This document shows positions 35,003-46,467 of a stretch of 64,000 nucleotides of DNA, piece after piece. The notes beneath the pieces are model-generated. The model saw only the letters and a list, made by a program, of their open reading frames with translations, had not been told where the DNA came from and did not search any database. The DNA comes from Salvator merianae (lineage: Eukaryota; Chordata; Lepidosauria; Squamata; Teiidae). Location: NCBI GenBank assembly GCA_003586115.2, contig QVOM02000034.1:112532376-112596375 (forward strand). The letters are read 5' to 3'. The position numbers and the translations under genes are program-made. Position 1 is the stretch's first letter. Every line of letters starts with the position of its first letter.

Positions 35003-35490
35003 GAGCTTTCTGCACTTACTGATCATGATCCAAACCAGTGGGTCTGGTCTGGCAAGGCCTTCTGGCCTGGACCAGCACCATCTGCATGGTGGTGCTGGTC
35101 CAGATCACCCACACACAGGCCCCGAAGTTCACATGAGCTTTGGAGCCAACCACCCAAGGTTCCAAAGGGCTAGGAATGAAAGTTCTTAGCCTTGGGAACC
35201 CATTTTGACAGTGTGCTTTGGTGTGCTGCCAAAATGAGTACCCTGCTAGTCCAGAAAACAGAGGCATGCCTGCTGCATGCTACTGTGTTCCAGACTAGGC
35301 TGAGCTGGTATGCTGGTAGTTCTTGATGTTGAGGACTACCAGTAATCCAGATCAGCCCCCCCCCCCGATCTGGATTACACTCCATCCTTTACAGAAGATG
35401 TATACCAGCAGTGGGCAGAGACTCTCGTATTCCACACTAATATACAGATGGGAAGCTCTTTGTGCACTTAGCGCAGATGCAGAAAGGCCC
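35003..35490. mobile_element. 488-bp Harbinger-like non-autonomous element, TSD TAT
   Basis: The left end GAGCTTTCTGCACTTACTG and the right end ATGCAGAAAGGCCC form inverted termini. TAT is at 35000-35002 and 35491-35493. The interior has the family blocks GGTGCTGGTCCAGATCA and a C8 run at 35356-35365. It inserted directly next to the interspersed repeat ending at 34999. Confidence 0.8.
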
Positions 35491-35493
35491 TAT

Positions 35494-35942
35494 GTTCCAT
35501 ATGTTGGATTTGCAGCCAGCATGGAAAAAAACCCTTCCATGTTGATACTGCAATGCAGATCGCACTCCACAGAAAAGAGCTAGAGCAGGAGCAGTAGAAA
35601 GAATTAGATGTGAGCATGAGTAGGATGCATCGGTTTTCCAGTTCAAAGATGCTGAACCTTTCAGCCAGAAGACATGACTGAGAATAATCTGGTGGACTCA
35701 TGAACAGAGCCACGGAACAATGTCAGTAGCAGCAGATGAAGTGACAGGACTTTTTCAAATGGCAGCAGAGAGCCTGCTGAATGATGGAGGTGCCGCCAGA
35801 GTGCCATTTTTTTTTTTAGCTCTCTTATGAAGGTCACATTGGAGGGTGCCCAGTGTTCTTCTCAGAGTGATCTACAGCAGCAGGCATCCTGCTCATTCTA
35901 CTGCTACATCCCCAGGGCTTTCTGAGAGCGTCAGCCAACATA
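35494..35942. other. Unassigned sequence
   Basis: Nothing is recognised. A T10 run lies at 35809-35818. Confidence 0.45.
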
Positions 35943-36077
35943 GGCTGAATCCAGACATCACACATTCCACTATATTTAGATATTCTGGAATACAGCATGG
36001 ATATTCCAGAATATCCATGCTTTATTCTGGAATATCCAAATATAGCCAGAATATGCAAGCCACATCTGGATGCAGCC
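35943..36077. mobile_element. 135-bp palindromic MITE, GGCTGCATCCAGAC group
   Basis: The ends GGCTGAATCCAGACATC and ACATCTGGATGCAGCC are complementary. The core has two inverted TATTCTGGAATA units separated by CATGGATATTCCAG. Same length and layout as 12336-12470. The flanks ATA and ATG agree at two of three bases. Confidence 0.8.
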
Positions 36078-37289
36078 ATGGATATGAACATACCTTTTGT
36101 GTAACCACATCTTCTTACGATGAAAAGCAGGACCAAAATGCAAAACACGATAATACCCTATGACCCTACGATGGGGTAATGATGTACAGTTCAGCCATGC
36201 ATTTGGTTGATATATAAAACGTTCTCTTTGTGTAATGAAATGTTCGATATGCTGGCCAATTTATGCCCTCTATTAAGTCAGCTTTGCACTCAGTGCAGGA
36301 AATGCTTGTGTGGAGAAAAGGCTGAAATCTTCTTCATGATAATTCTTAATTTTTGACCTATATTACTCCCCTTTTTCTTCCTACCCACATTTGTACAACC
36401 CGGGGCTATATGAAGCAGTTTTAAGCTTCAGCAGTTTCAGCTCATGATTAAGCTAAAATTATCCCCGTTTCCTAAATACCCTTTCAGTGTTCAGTTGGAT
36501 GTTCTGACTTGTCTTGACAAAGGGGGCTTGCGGCTAAATAGTATTGCAATGAAAGAATGAAATGAAACCTCCTTTTGTGGCATGAATTCTCATGGCAGAG
36601 ATAATAAAATGTAGCAGTTACCAGAGATAGAAGGAACTCTATATGCCTCTTGATAATGTCGTACAGCAAATTTTCTTGTCTCTGCAAGCAAGCCCCCTTC
36701 CCCTTCCAATTTTAATGTACTGTTTGCCAATATTAAAGTAAATGCTTCCATTACCACACTTCTCCCCCTCAAAAGGGCCTATATGATAGCAATGCACAAA
36801 AATGGGAAACAAGATCAGGGGCCAGATTCTAACCTTTCACTTTTTAACAAAGGAATCCCGTAACTTGGCTAGGAGAAAAAAGAGCAAGAATTTGGAAATC
36901 TTTGGGCAGACAGAGTGGCCGCTCCACTTCAGTTGTTGTGGCTCTGGTTGTGACTGGTTGTTAGACTGAGAAACTAAAGTCAGAGTTATGACTCATGTGT
37001 GCTGCAGAAGTGTGGTGGTTGGCACAGATGACAGGAAAAGACAACCTGGCTGTGCTTGTTTCCTTTTTTTCTGAAAAAGAAGAAGACATTGAGGGACATT
37101 TTCAAATCTTGAGCTTGGATCCACTTCAACCTTGCTACTTCCCCACTGATGACTTGTTGTTTTCTCAGTCTGAAACCCTGTGCTTCACTCTACCATGTCA
37201 GCCAATTCTGTACTATTTGCCTTTAAACAAAAAATATCTTTGACCTTTTTGGTGTTGAACAAACTCCTTTGTCTTGAGAAAAAGAGTAC
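36078..37289. other. Unassigned sequence
   Basis: No gene or repeat is recognised. Short ORFs at 36995-37377 lack any signature. Confidence 0.5.
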
Positions 37290-37795
37290 ACAGAGCCAGT
37301 TTCCACATGGTCCATTTGGATATTCTAGTTGCCCTGCTCTCTACTGGTATACTTTATCCGAAATGAATGGAGCATAGACTGGATTAGGCTGCCCAAAATG
37401 GCTGCCTAGTCCAGGACATCAGTAGACCTTTTTAAAAACTTTTATCAGTGATTTAGCAGGTGATAAACTGGGTCATGGAGGTGTGTGTGCAAAACATATT
37501 TCCATGTTCTAGTTTAATGGGGTACCCATTTCGGTGGTGCACCAAAGCGCACCTCTGAAATGCATCCCCCAGGGGCTCCAAGGCCAGGAACTTTCATTCC
37601 TGGCTGTCAGAAGTGTTAAAGTCTGGATCGGAAGCTTATGCGAACTTCAGGAGCAGCATGGCTCCTGTCCCCAAACAGCTGTCCACATGCAGAGAGCATT
37701 GCTCCAGAACACAGGGATTCATCCAGCCAATGGAATGCTTCCGCTGATCTGGTCCCACTGAAGTCGTCCACCAAACAGTAAGTGCAGAAACACCC
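37290..37795. mobile_element. Harbinger-like element, eroded left end
   Basis: The right terminus CAGTAAGTGCAGAAACACCC (37777-37796) is a variant of CACTTACAGAAAGGGCC-type ends. Interior blocks ('caggggctccaaggccagg', 'gaacttcaggagcagc', 'gatctggtcccact') match the 420-530-bp family. The left end near 37290 ('agccagtttccacatgg') is uncertain. Confidence 0.6.
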
Positions 37796-37796
37796 A

Positions 37797-38816
37797 TAAG
37801 TATTGTAAATCTAGAAAGCTATACCTCCTTCCCATTTGCAAGGATAGAAAATATTTGTCTTTCCACCAGCCAATTGCTATCACAACAGCAGATACATAGC
37901 AAACGTTTTACTGAAGCACAATCTGCTTTTTTTTAAAAAAGAAAAAAATAGTAACTAATAACAGCCATGCATGAAGAGAAGTTCCATGATAGTGGTGTTA
38001 AGCTCCAATTGGAGACTTCTCCTGGTTTTTCCAGGGCCACATTTAGATCCACAACAAATTGAATAATAGTTCCAGGAGATCAAACAGAACCGCTGAATCA
38101 CAGCCTTCCTCTTCCATCCTCGTGGTGCTGATCCACAAACTATGGATGCCAAAAATACTAATAAAGCAATAAAAGCATGGCTGCTGTTTTTAACTGCAGA
38201 TTGTGTGTGTGTGTGTATGTTTTTCCTTCCCTCATCTAGATGCATCACAACAATGTCTGTCTTGTCTTAAGTTCTGCTATCATTCCTTCTTTTCAAAAAT
38301 GCAAGTGCATTTTTGGGTGCCTAGTTCGGGTCAATCTGATGAAAGTAAATAAATGCTTGAATAAAACAGGATACTCCCTGAATTTTCTACCTGGAATTCT
38401 GCCTTACAGCCTTGAAGCACACACAAAAGTTTCATTCAAATGAATACGTCTATTCATGTACTGCGTGGCCTTTTCAAAAAGGGCTCTCAGTCTATTTGCA
38501 TACCTCATACAATAGACACCAGTTTTATAGACCGAGAGAGTCCGTCCTGTTTTTCATTGTTAGGGCACTTTGGTCTCTTGTTAATTGTTTGGCTTCTGTG
38601 TTCTTTTTGTGCTAGACCCTTATATTATGAAGTGTCTTCCACAGTGAGTTGAAACAAAACATTGCCTGTGCTCTTATTAGATACAGTCGCCTTGATCAAA
38701 AGATGGTTCTCTTGCAGTGTGACTATTTTTTTACACCCAAATCTGCAATGGCTCCTTCAGCAAGGGATGGAAAAGGGAGCACTGGCTGGACAATTGCCCT
38801 CTAATAGGAGATTGAG
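37797..38816. other. Unassigned sequence
   Basis: A short GT run is at 38203-38216. No gene is recognised. Confidence 0.5.
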
Positions 38817-39396
38817 GGCCTGTTCACACCACGTAGTAAGGGATCGGACACTCACTGAACAGGCCTGTGCTCATGCCACTGCTGCCACATCACAGAGTGT
38901 CTCCAGCTGCTCCTGGACGTTATTAGTTGTGGACAACAAAACTGCTGTCCACAGCTTGGCTAGGAGCAGCTATATCATTCTCAGTCAGCAGCGTTCACAC
39001 CCTCTTTTGGGTGTGATGCTGCAAAGAGGCGTGGTGGTGTGATTGCAGCTGTACAGTCCCACACAGCATCCTGATTGCTATGGCAACATCCAGGCACACG
39101 CTGGATGTTGCCAGGGCCATTGTCATGGTGATCCAGCCTAGCTTGGTTGGGTCAACCACACTTCAAGTGCTGGAGGTCTGGTTTGGACCTTTTCCATCCC
39201 TTAAGAGAGTGGATGGCCACCTCCATGCCTGACCCTTTCCGGCCTGATATGGTATTGTTATACCATACCAGGCTGGCATGCACAAACAGGGCCTGAGAGG
39301 CAAGCAAAGTATGCCAAGCAAACAGCCACACAAGGAGGAGCCTGTCAAGAACAGTTACAGACCTTGTTATGAAGAGACTATGTATAGAGAAGGCCC
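38817..39396. mobile_element. Harbinger-like element, GGGCCTGTTCACACT subfamily
   Basis: The left end GGGCCTGTTCACACCACG begins at 38817. The right terminus CTATGTATAGAGAAGGCCCC at 39378-39396 is its eroded complement. The interior shares 'cagctgctcctggacg', 'gttgtggacaacaaaactg' and 'ctgctgccacatcac' blocks with 31184 and 55623. No clear target duplication remains. Confidence 0.65.
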
Positions 39397-39425
39397 CAAG
39401 TTCATTGCCTCATGCCTCCTAGATT

Positions 39426-40135
39426 GTGAAAGATTTCCTCCTTTTTGAACTGCAACTCCCATTATTCTTAGCCACTGTAGCTAAGTGTCATGAAAGCTGT
39501 GATCCTAGAGAGGATTTTAGCCATGCTGTTCTCTCTTTACAAGCAGAGCTATTTTGTCAGACTACCAAGAACATGACTCATAAGTATATCAGAAAAGCAT
39601 TTATTGAAGCAAGTGAAGTGCTAGTGACAAACAGGGAATTCGTTTTGCCCTCCAGATTTTCTCTTACTACATTGAGCAACATCGTCATGCTTGGCTTCAG
39701 CTTCAGTTTATTGCATCTCACTCGGTCCTTTACTGTTAGTAAGCATTCATTTACAGCTGTAATATCGCACTCTGAAAATGATGGCCGAGAGATAGATTTA
39801 GCTGTCACCAGCATACTGATACCACCCAGTACCAAATCTCCTGATAATTTCCCCATAGTGGCTTCATGTAGACAGCAAAGAGCATAGATAAAATGAAGTC
39901 TTGAGGAGCTCTATATAGCAGCTTCTATGACAAAATGTATCAGAAAGTCCTGCCATCTGAAATCTATTTGAGACCCCAAACCACTGTAACAATACCTGCA
40001 ATCTCCACATCTATCAGGGAGCCCAAAGAGACACCAGAGTTACTGGCTTTGTAAACCACTGATAGATCCAGAAGAATCAACATAGCTATAGTTCCCTGGT
40101 CACTTGACTAACTGCAGTCAAACCAACAAAACCTG
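39426..40135 (-). mobile_element. L2/CR1-group LINE, reverse-transcriptase palm fossil
   Basis: Read on the minus strand from right to left, translation gives LILLDLSVVYKASNSG, matching RT motif A (L-L-D-L-S-A-A-F-D-T-V). It then gives a VYMKPLWGNYQEIW piece like N-I-Y-M-K-P-L-G-E. A decayed motif C follows, where YADD is no longer intact. Finally comes SRPSFSECDITAVNECLLTV with NKLKLKPSMTMLL, matching the conserved N-K-L-K-L-N-P-D-K-T segment. Frameshifts and stops make it inactive. Confidence 0.8.
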
Positions 40136-40158
40136 TCTCAACTTCATGACCCAATCTA

Positions 40159-40502
40159 GGGTGTCTCCAGACAGCAGGAGGCAACTGTGGAATCTAAAGA
40201 AGATTTTGCACTTGCCTCTCATCCCCCCCTGCCAGCAGCTTTCATGATAGTTCCTGTTGCAAATACATGGATGCCAGCCAAGTGCCCTCCCACTTGCCTT
40301 TGGTGTTCTTTTTTTTTTTTTTTTTGAAATTTTTTTTTTGAAATTTGCACATTTGGCTAACATCCAGGTATTTGCAAGAGGAATAATCATGAGAAGAGCC
40401 AATATATGGAGGTAAGCATTCGTTAGTATTGGAAACTCAACATTGTTGCCAGATTTCTCACAATAGCGATATTACGAGATATCGCCTCCTCTGGAGGCAC
40501 CC
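40159..40502. mobile_element. 344-bp inverted-repeat element, GGGTGTCTCCAGAC ends
   Basis: The left end GGGTGTCTCCAGACAGC and the right end CTGGAGGCACCC are complementary. Inner arms at 40234-40279 and 40355-40400 form a hairpin of about 46 bp with a T-rich loop (40310-40340). It shares the core GTTCCTGTTGCAAATAC and terminus with the element at 43526-43893. The flanks CTA and TGA do not match. Confidence 0.7.
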
Positions 40503-43500
40503 TGAAGTTAGTTTGAACTTGAATTCCTTCATTTAATGTGGTTCCACAAAAAGTTGGAATAATACATTTTGGCTTCTGCAGTGCCCTTGACTTATGTGCT
40601 CATGGCCCCTCACCCAGCCAGTGTACATCCTGCCATACGCACTAGTGAGAGTGGCAATAAGTACCCTCTGCTCCAGTCATCCATGCGGCAGATGACTGTC
40701 CTGGCCCATGGCCCAGGAATGCTTGAGAGACCACTTTAAAGTGGTTATCCTTTGGAGCACTCTCCTGCATGGTTTTCCATGCTGGGGAGTGCTCTAAGCT
40801 CAAGTCGCATGCAGCCAGCCTGTTCCCTGGGAGGTTTTGCCACCTAGAGATCACCCTGCCACACGGATGCTTGCATACTCAGGTGACAACTAGGATGGCC
40901 CAAATGGACCATGCAGAATCTGCCAATGTATCAGTCTTTAACTTTTTCTGTTCTATTTGCACATGAGGACATTGAGGCAGGATCTGCATGGCACTTTTAT
41001 GGCACCAGGAATGCATCATAGTTGGGCAGAATTTTACAATATATGCTTCTTTAGGGCAGATATCCTCTTTCTGTGGACTGGATCGCCTGCTTTTTAAAAT
41101 TTGTTCGGGGTTTATATTAAAGCTAATGTCAAAATATTAATCTTAAGGCACTTTCTTTTTAAGTGGTTTCTGCACTTAAAACAGAATTTCCGAAACATTT
41201 GATGAAGGACTGGGGAAAAATGCATGCAATTCTTTGCATAAAGCAGGCCCCTATACTTGACACCGTCCTCTGAACTCTGGTAGCTTAATGGCAGAGAAGG
41301 CACACTGTTTCCTGTTGAGCTCCAATATCTGAGCGGTAATATTTTAAAACGCTGAGCGTGTCCATGCTCTGTGGTGTAATATGCCGTTTCTTCTAACCCA
41401 CATAGTACTTGTTTGATACATTGCATTCCAGTCCACAGTGGTAACATTTTCCTCCCCCTCTCCCTCACCACTTAACTGGGAGGGGGGAGCTACCAAAATG
41501 TGAGCACATTTGTAAAATATATTTCACACTGGAGTGTAATCCTTCTAGCTGCAGAGAACAGTGTGCTGATTTTTAAAGTCTGTTTCCACTCAAGGATTCC
41601 AACCTTTCATTTTTGCAAAGCCTTCTGGGAATAGTTTTCCCAGCCTGCATTCCAGTAGCTTTTTTATTTCCTGTAGCTGTGTCAAAAGCAGTAATAGCAA
41701 GTCTCAAGGATGGAACAGGTTACTTTTTTTTTTTTTTTTGTAATATCTGTACCATATGGGTTTGTGCAGAGTTTCCTATCTGCTTGGGGGGGAAAGAATT
41801 GTAGGGTCTTAGAATACTGTCATGTGCTAATTGCTCCCCCAAATGTGAAGGTCTGCACTGGCAAATTGGGCAGGGTGATGAAGACTTTACACATTCCTTT
41901 TTTCTTCACTCATGTCATGATGAAAGCAACTTCACTGGATGTTTGTAGAACTTTCATTTCAGCTGCAATGTCTTTTGCATCAGGGTCAGTTTTGAGCAGA
42001 ATGACAGGACTTGCATTATTTGGTGTGTGCTTTCTCGTTTCCAGGGAAAATGTCCAACTTTCATATCACCAGGAAGCTCAGCACAGAGCTTGATTATGCG
42101 ACTTGCTAAGGTATGAACTGGGGTGGGGAGTGCCGTTATTTGCACAAGGAGCAGCAAATCGATCTTTTTAACACTGCAGAGCAAGAAGAAATTACCTCTT
42201 TTTTAAAAAAAAGAAATTAAGAAGAAGAATGGATTCAATTTTCATTTGTGCAGCATTAATAATAATAAAAATAAACTGAAAATATACAAGCTGTTCAGAA
42301 CATCACGGCTTTTTATTTCTTTGCTACCAGATCCAAAGTAATATGCCCGTTGTTAGATTTCTCTAAATCAAACATCACCTTAAGCCACGGAGTGCTACAA
42401 TAAATAAATATTTAATAAGAAAATATTTGAATAAACAAATTATTCAATAATCTCATTTTTTTCCTGTAAAGTGAGAGAAGGAAGGGAGCCCAATTACCAA
42501 TTTTATCTTATTTTTGTGCAGGATAGATGCTGCTCATTTTGAGAAGGAACTATCCTTGCTAATCAGGCCAATGCAGATACGAAACACTTTTGCTGCATAT
42601 TTCCTCAGAAATACTTCTTCAAAAAGACAATTATATAGAGAGCACTACAACTATGACTAACTGCAAACTTGTAAAATAACATACAAAATAATTGTATCTA
42701 GAAATGTCAGCAGAGCTTGCAGAATTCCTTTCAGCTATCTTGATCTGCACAGTGTTCATTGCTAAGCATCATGTGAATGGCAATATAAAAGAGAAAATTT
42801 TCCCTGATATTTGTGCTTATTTAAAACAGAAATACACACACACACACACACACTATGACCATGTGGAAACACATACATTTCCAGTAGCATAATATATTAT
42901 TCCCAGAATCTGACAAAATGACTTCAGTTGTGTGTAATGGTAAACTGTGGTTTAGCATGGGGATAGAAAAGCTGTGGCCCTATAGATGTGCATGGGCTGA
43001 AAAATGTATTTATTTTCTATTCTGCCTTCCATTTCCAGGCCTTCCCAGAGGGCATTACATCAGACCGACCAAGCCATTTTTAACAGCCTGCCAGTCTCCA
43101 GACAAAATTTATTTGTATGAGAATGTCTCAGAATTCTTGCTACTTTAAAGTGTTACAGTATGGAATAAGATAACAACATTTAGTCTATTTTTTCCTCTTA
43201 ACTTACTTGCTTTTATTAGTTGACAACAGAGATAAGAGACTCCAGAAGAACCCTAACACAATGAAGATAAAATTATATTTTAATGTATCTATAACTTTTC
43301 ATCTGTAAGTTGGAAATAATTAAGTTACATTGGTTATGAGAAAAGCAAGTTCAACACTGATTATTCATTAATTTATTCCGACTTCACAGCCTAGATTTAT
43401 TGCAGCTACAAGTGAGAGACCTCAAATATTTCATTAAAACATAAGGCTTATTCATTGCATTAAAATTCAAAGGCTTCACCTAAACATTACTGAGAATCTT

Positions 43501-43522
43501 GCAAAGACAAATAAACAGAGTG
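40503..43522. other. Unassigned sequence, about 3 kb
   Basis: No gene is recognised. Small features only: a T17 run at about 41724-41740, a CA run at 42834-42852, and possible LINE 3' remnants near 43005-43060 ('attttctattctgccttcc', minus-like). The ORF at 41710-42093 (127 codons) begins in the T-run and has no signature. Confidence 0.45.
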
Positions 43523-43525
43523 TTA

Positions 43526-43893
43526 AGGTGCCTCCAGAGAATGCCACAGATAATTGTCATACTCCTAATATAGTCCTGGAATACAGATGTGATGTCCCAT
43601 AAAACCACAACAATGCCAGGTTTCCTGTAATAGAATGACCTGTGTTTGCTGGCTCCATTTGTGATTGTTACTCTTACAAATACGCAGCTCTCACCCAAAC
43701 AATGGAAAAGAAAAAAAAAAACAAAAACAAAGGGAAATGAGTTTTGGTATTTGCAACAGGAACAATCACAAAAGGAGCCAGCAGACAAAGCTAAGAGCCT
43801 GCAATTACCTTCCGCATCTGACAGGGGCAGTAAGAAGCAATACCAGGATCTTCTTTTGATCTCACAATTGCCTTCTGCCATCTGGATGTACCC
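43526..43893. mobile_element. 368-bp inverted-repeat element, TSD TTA
   Basis: The left end AGGTGCCTCCAGAG and the right end TCTGGATGTACCC are imperfect complements, flanked by TTA at 43523-43525 and 43894-43896. Inner arms at 43645-43683 and 43747-43789 pair around an A-rich loop. Family relationship to 40159-40502 is shown by the shared core GTTCCTGTTGCAAATAC and the subterminal block 'gccttctgccatctggatg'. No transposase. Confidence 0.78.
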
Positions 43894-43896
43894 TTA

Positions 43897-44739
43897 CAAT
43901 TCTGAGATGTACAGTAGAAGAGATGAAAGGGAGAAGAAAGTTTTGTGGAATCTTCTCCAAACGAACTGACGGAATTGCCTATAAGAGGATGCACAACTGT
44001 ATTGAGTCAAAAGCTTCAGAAGCAAATACATGTAATAGCTGAATCTCAGACTATAGAACTGAGGACAACCTCACTCTCTCCCATGAGAGCTACTGTATTC
44101 TCCAAACTCTACTCAAGGCACTGCTGCCAATAAAATAAAATAAAATAAAATAAAATAAAATAAAATAAAATAAAATAAAAGCATTTATGTGTTCTTGCTA
44201 TTTAATTTGCATAATTTATTTATTTGGATATATTTTTATATTGCCCTTGACAAGAATCACAAAGTGTTGGATAGAATAAGCATAAAAACCCATCAAAACA
44301 AATAATTAGAAATAAAAGATAATATGCATAATGCTAACCCCAAATCAAATAAACTGGAAGGAGTGAACAATCATAAAATTACAAAGTATGAAAGTGAAGC
44401 TAAAAGTAACCTTTGCCCCAAATAGGGTTTGAATGGTGCAAAATTTCAACTGCTGCAGGCCCATTCCAACATTCTCTTGACTACAGCAGGCCACAGTAGC
44501 TACAGCTTATGGTAGCTTCAGCAGAGGTTCATAGGCACAGGCTTATATTATCCAAGCTTCTCAACCATCCAATGGGTTGGCTCCTATATAATATGTTAAG
44601 CAAGATATTGCCCCAGTTCACGTAGTGAGAAATGAATGGTTCAGAAATATTTGAGCTCAGTTTCCTGAGAACATTGATGTTGACTTTCTGGGGCATATTA
44701 TATGGCTCAAGCATGCACACTGATCCGGGATGATTATGT
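43897..44739. other. Unassigned sequence with a (TAAAA)10 repeat
   Basis: A pentanucleotide microsatellite lies at 44129-44180. The segment around 44205-44275 ('atttatttatttggatat..ttatattgccctt') may be a minus-strand LINE 3' end, but too little remains to be sure. Confidence 0.5.
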
Positions 44740-44936
44740 TGTTGGATACCACTGAGGTGTGTCCAACTCTTGTTTGACTTCACGTGGGCTCCATGGACAC
44801 CTCTATACAACTTTCTTGGCAGAGATACAGAAGTGGTTTTCCATTGCCTACGTCTGAGGAGAGGCTGGGAATCAAACTGACAACCTTCTGTTTTCTAGGC
44901 TACTTGCATTACCACTGGGCTACAGCCTCTCCCTGT
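44740..44936 (-). mobile_element. tRNA-derived SINE
   Basis: Read on the minus strand the element opens with GGGAGAGGCTGTAGCCCAG. A pol III A box TAGCCCAGTGGTAA (complement of 44909-44922) and a B box AGTTTGATTCC (complement of 44868-44878) follow at tRNA spacing. A SINE body continues with CAATGGAAAACCACTTCTG. The body ends near 44740 without a clear poly-A tail. The family name is not assigned. Confidence 0.78.
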
Positions 44937-45345
44937 GGAACAATAGGAGGCATTATTAGTAATGTTATTATGACTCAAAAAATGTATGTAATTATATTGC
45001 ACCTGTATGTTTGCAAGTCAAGCAGATGACACTGATGCTGTTTACTATTTTGAACAATCAAGATGCAAAGTAAGTGAAACAGCAGTAACTTAACTTTTCC
45101 CCAGAATTTTAGAGAAGTTCACTAACATTTAAAATCGAGGTCACTTAAAAAAAAATGCTTCCAAATGCTTCCACTCTCCAAGGAAAGGAACATTTTGTAT
45201 ATCAATGGAAAGAAGTGTCTGACTTTAACTTATAACTGAATATGGGTCTCAGTCAAACACACTGGCTGCATCCACATACAGGCTGCATCTGCACACATGA
45301 AAAAGTGGCTTGGAAGCTGCTTAGAGTTGGTAAAAAGCAGATACT
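44937..45345. other. Unassigned sequence
   Basis: Near 45266-45300 the repeated strings GGCTGCATCCACA and GGCTGCATCTGCACA resemble ends of the GGCTGCATCCAGAC group, but no partner terminus is found. Confidence 0.4.
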
Positions 45346-45348
45346 AAG

Positions 45349-45947
45349 GGCCTTTTCGCACTGAGCTCAGTAGACCGTTTCGAGTAGTTGGCTTCGAACC
45401 AGAGAGGTTGGAGAACGCTGGCCGCCATTCGCACTCCCAGCCAGAGGAACGGACCCGAAGCCAACCAGCAGCGGGAACAGTGCGAATGGCAGCCGCTAGT
45501 TCCGTACCTACTTTGCACCCACTTCGTACCCACTTCGCACCTTCGCACCCACTTCGTACCCAGAGGGCTCGTTACGAAGCCGGCTTCGTAACGGCAGCTA
45601 GGCTGCCAAGCCCAAAGGGCTATCCTGGGTATGAAGCATCGTACCGGGGTACGAAGCACCGGTACGAAGCAGCGGAGCAGGGTGTGATGCTTCGTACCGC
45701 GCACGCGCAGCCACGCCAGCCACACTCGACGCCATTGCAAACAGTGCGAAAACACCGTGCCCGATCTTCGCTCCATCGTGCAGGTCGGGATGAAGACAAG
45801 CTTTTACTTGTCTTGCCTTGCCCAACATCAGGTTTGAATCGGGCACAAAGTGGTTTGGATCGGGTGAGGCGCACGCCCATGGCAGTGCGAAAGCTCCGTT
45901 CTAGCGAACGGACAAGAACGTTCCACTCGCACAGTGCGAACAGGCCC
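45349..45947. mobile_element. 599-bp GC-rich Harbinger-like element, TSD TAA
   Basis: The termini GGGCCTTTTCGCACTG and CAGTGCGAACAGGCCC are complements apart from one base, flanked by TAA at 45346-45348 and 45948-45950. It is markedly GC- and CpG-rich against the flanks. Subterminal tandem blocks (GTACGAAGC/TTCGTACC) occur in both orientations. A palindrome AAGACAAG-N6-CTTGTCTT lies at 45793-45814. The 180-codon frame (45408-45950) runs through the terminus and is mirrored by minus-strand ORFs, so I regard it as a shadow. No transposase signature is seen. Confidence 0.88.
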
Positions 45948-46086
45948 TAATGTTTCAGTCCTACTTTATTTAAGACCTTTAAAAGCCCACTTTCTCTTCT
46001 TTAATATGGATTAGAGGCACTCCTAGGGGACTGCTACAATCTCTAAGCCATTTTCAAGCCATTTCTTTGCTGTATGCATAAACAGA

Positions 46087-46130
46087 CTTAGCCCCTTTCT
46101 GCACTGGGCCTTATTTCAGATTATATCTGC
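46087..46130. mobile_element. Left-end fragment of the 180-bp MITE family
   Basis: The sequence AGCCCCTTTCTGCACTGGGC followed by 'cttatttcagattatatctg' matches the first 40 bases of the 180-bp family. The rest is missing. Confidence 0.65.
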
Positions 46131-46423
46131 ACAGGAACACAAAGGTGCTACAAGTGTAGTGTCTTTCCTCCTCCAGCTTAAGAGAAGAAACTACATCCCT
46201 TAAAGCCATAAAGTGTTGTCTGCTGGATGTTCTTACCTGTCAAAATCAGTGTTCAGGAATCCCCAGCCATGATTTTGATGGGTCGGGGAGACTTTCTCTC
46301 CCCTCCACAACAGGATTTGCTGTGATTTTGTGACTAGAGAGTGGAGGCTACCTCTCCTTTTCTCCTCGGGGTGGAAATAGAGTGGCAACCTTTGCTCCTA
46401 TGTCAAAACCACAGCTGAACCTG

Positions 46424-46467
<44 letters not shown>

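Noticed and set aside
40503..41100. Possible further fold-back element around 'gagagaccactttaaag'
   Set aside because: Shares one motif with the 33.8-34.2-kb block, but ends and inverted arms could not be defined.
45408..45950. 180-codon open frame, the second longest in the window, as a possible protein gene
   Set aside because: It runs across the GC-rich inverted-repeat element and its terminus, is mirrored by several minus-strand open frames, is rich in Arg/Pro/Ser as expected from GC-rich repeats, and is not preserved as one frame in the sibling at 51145-51775.
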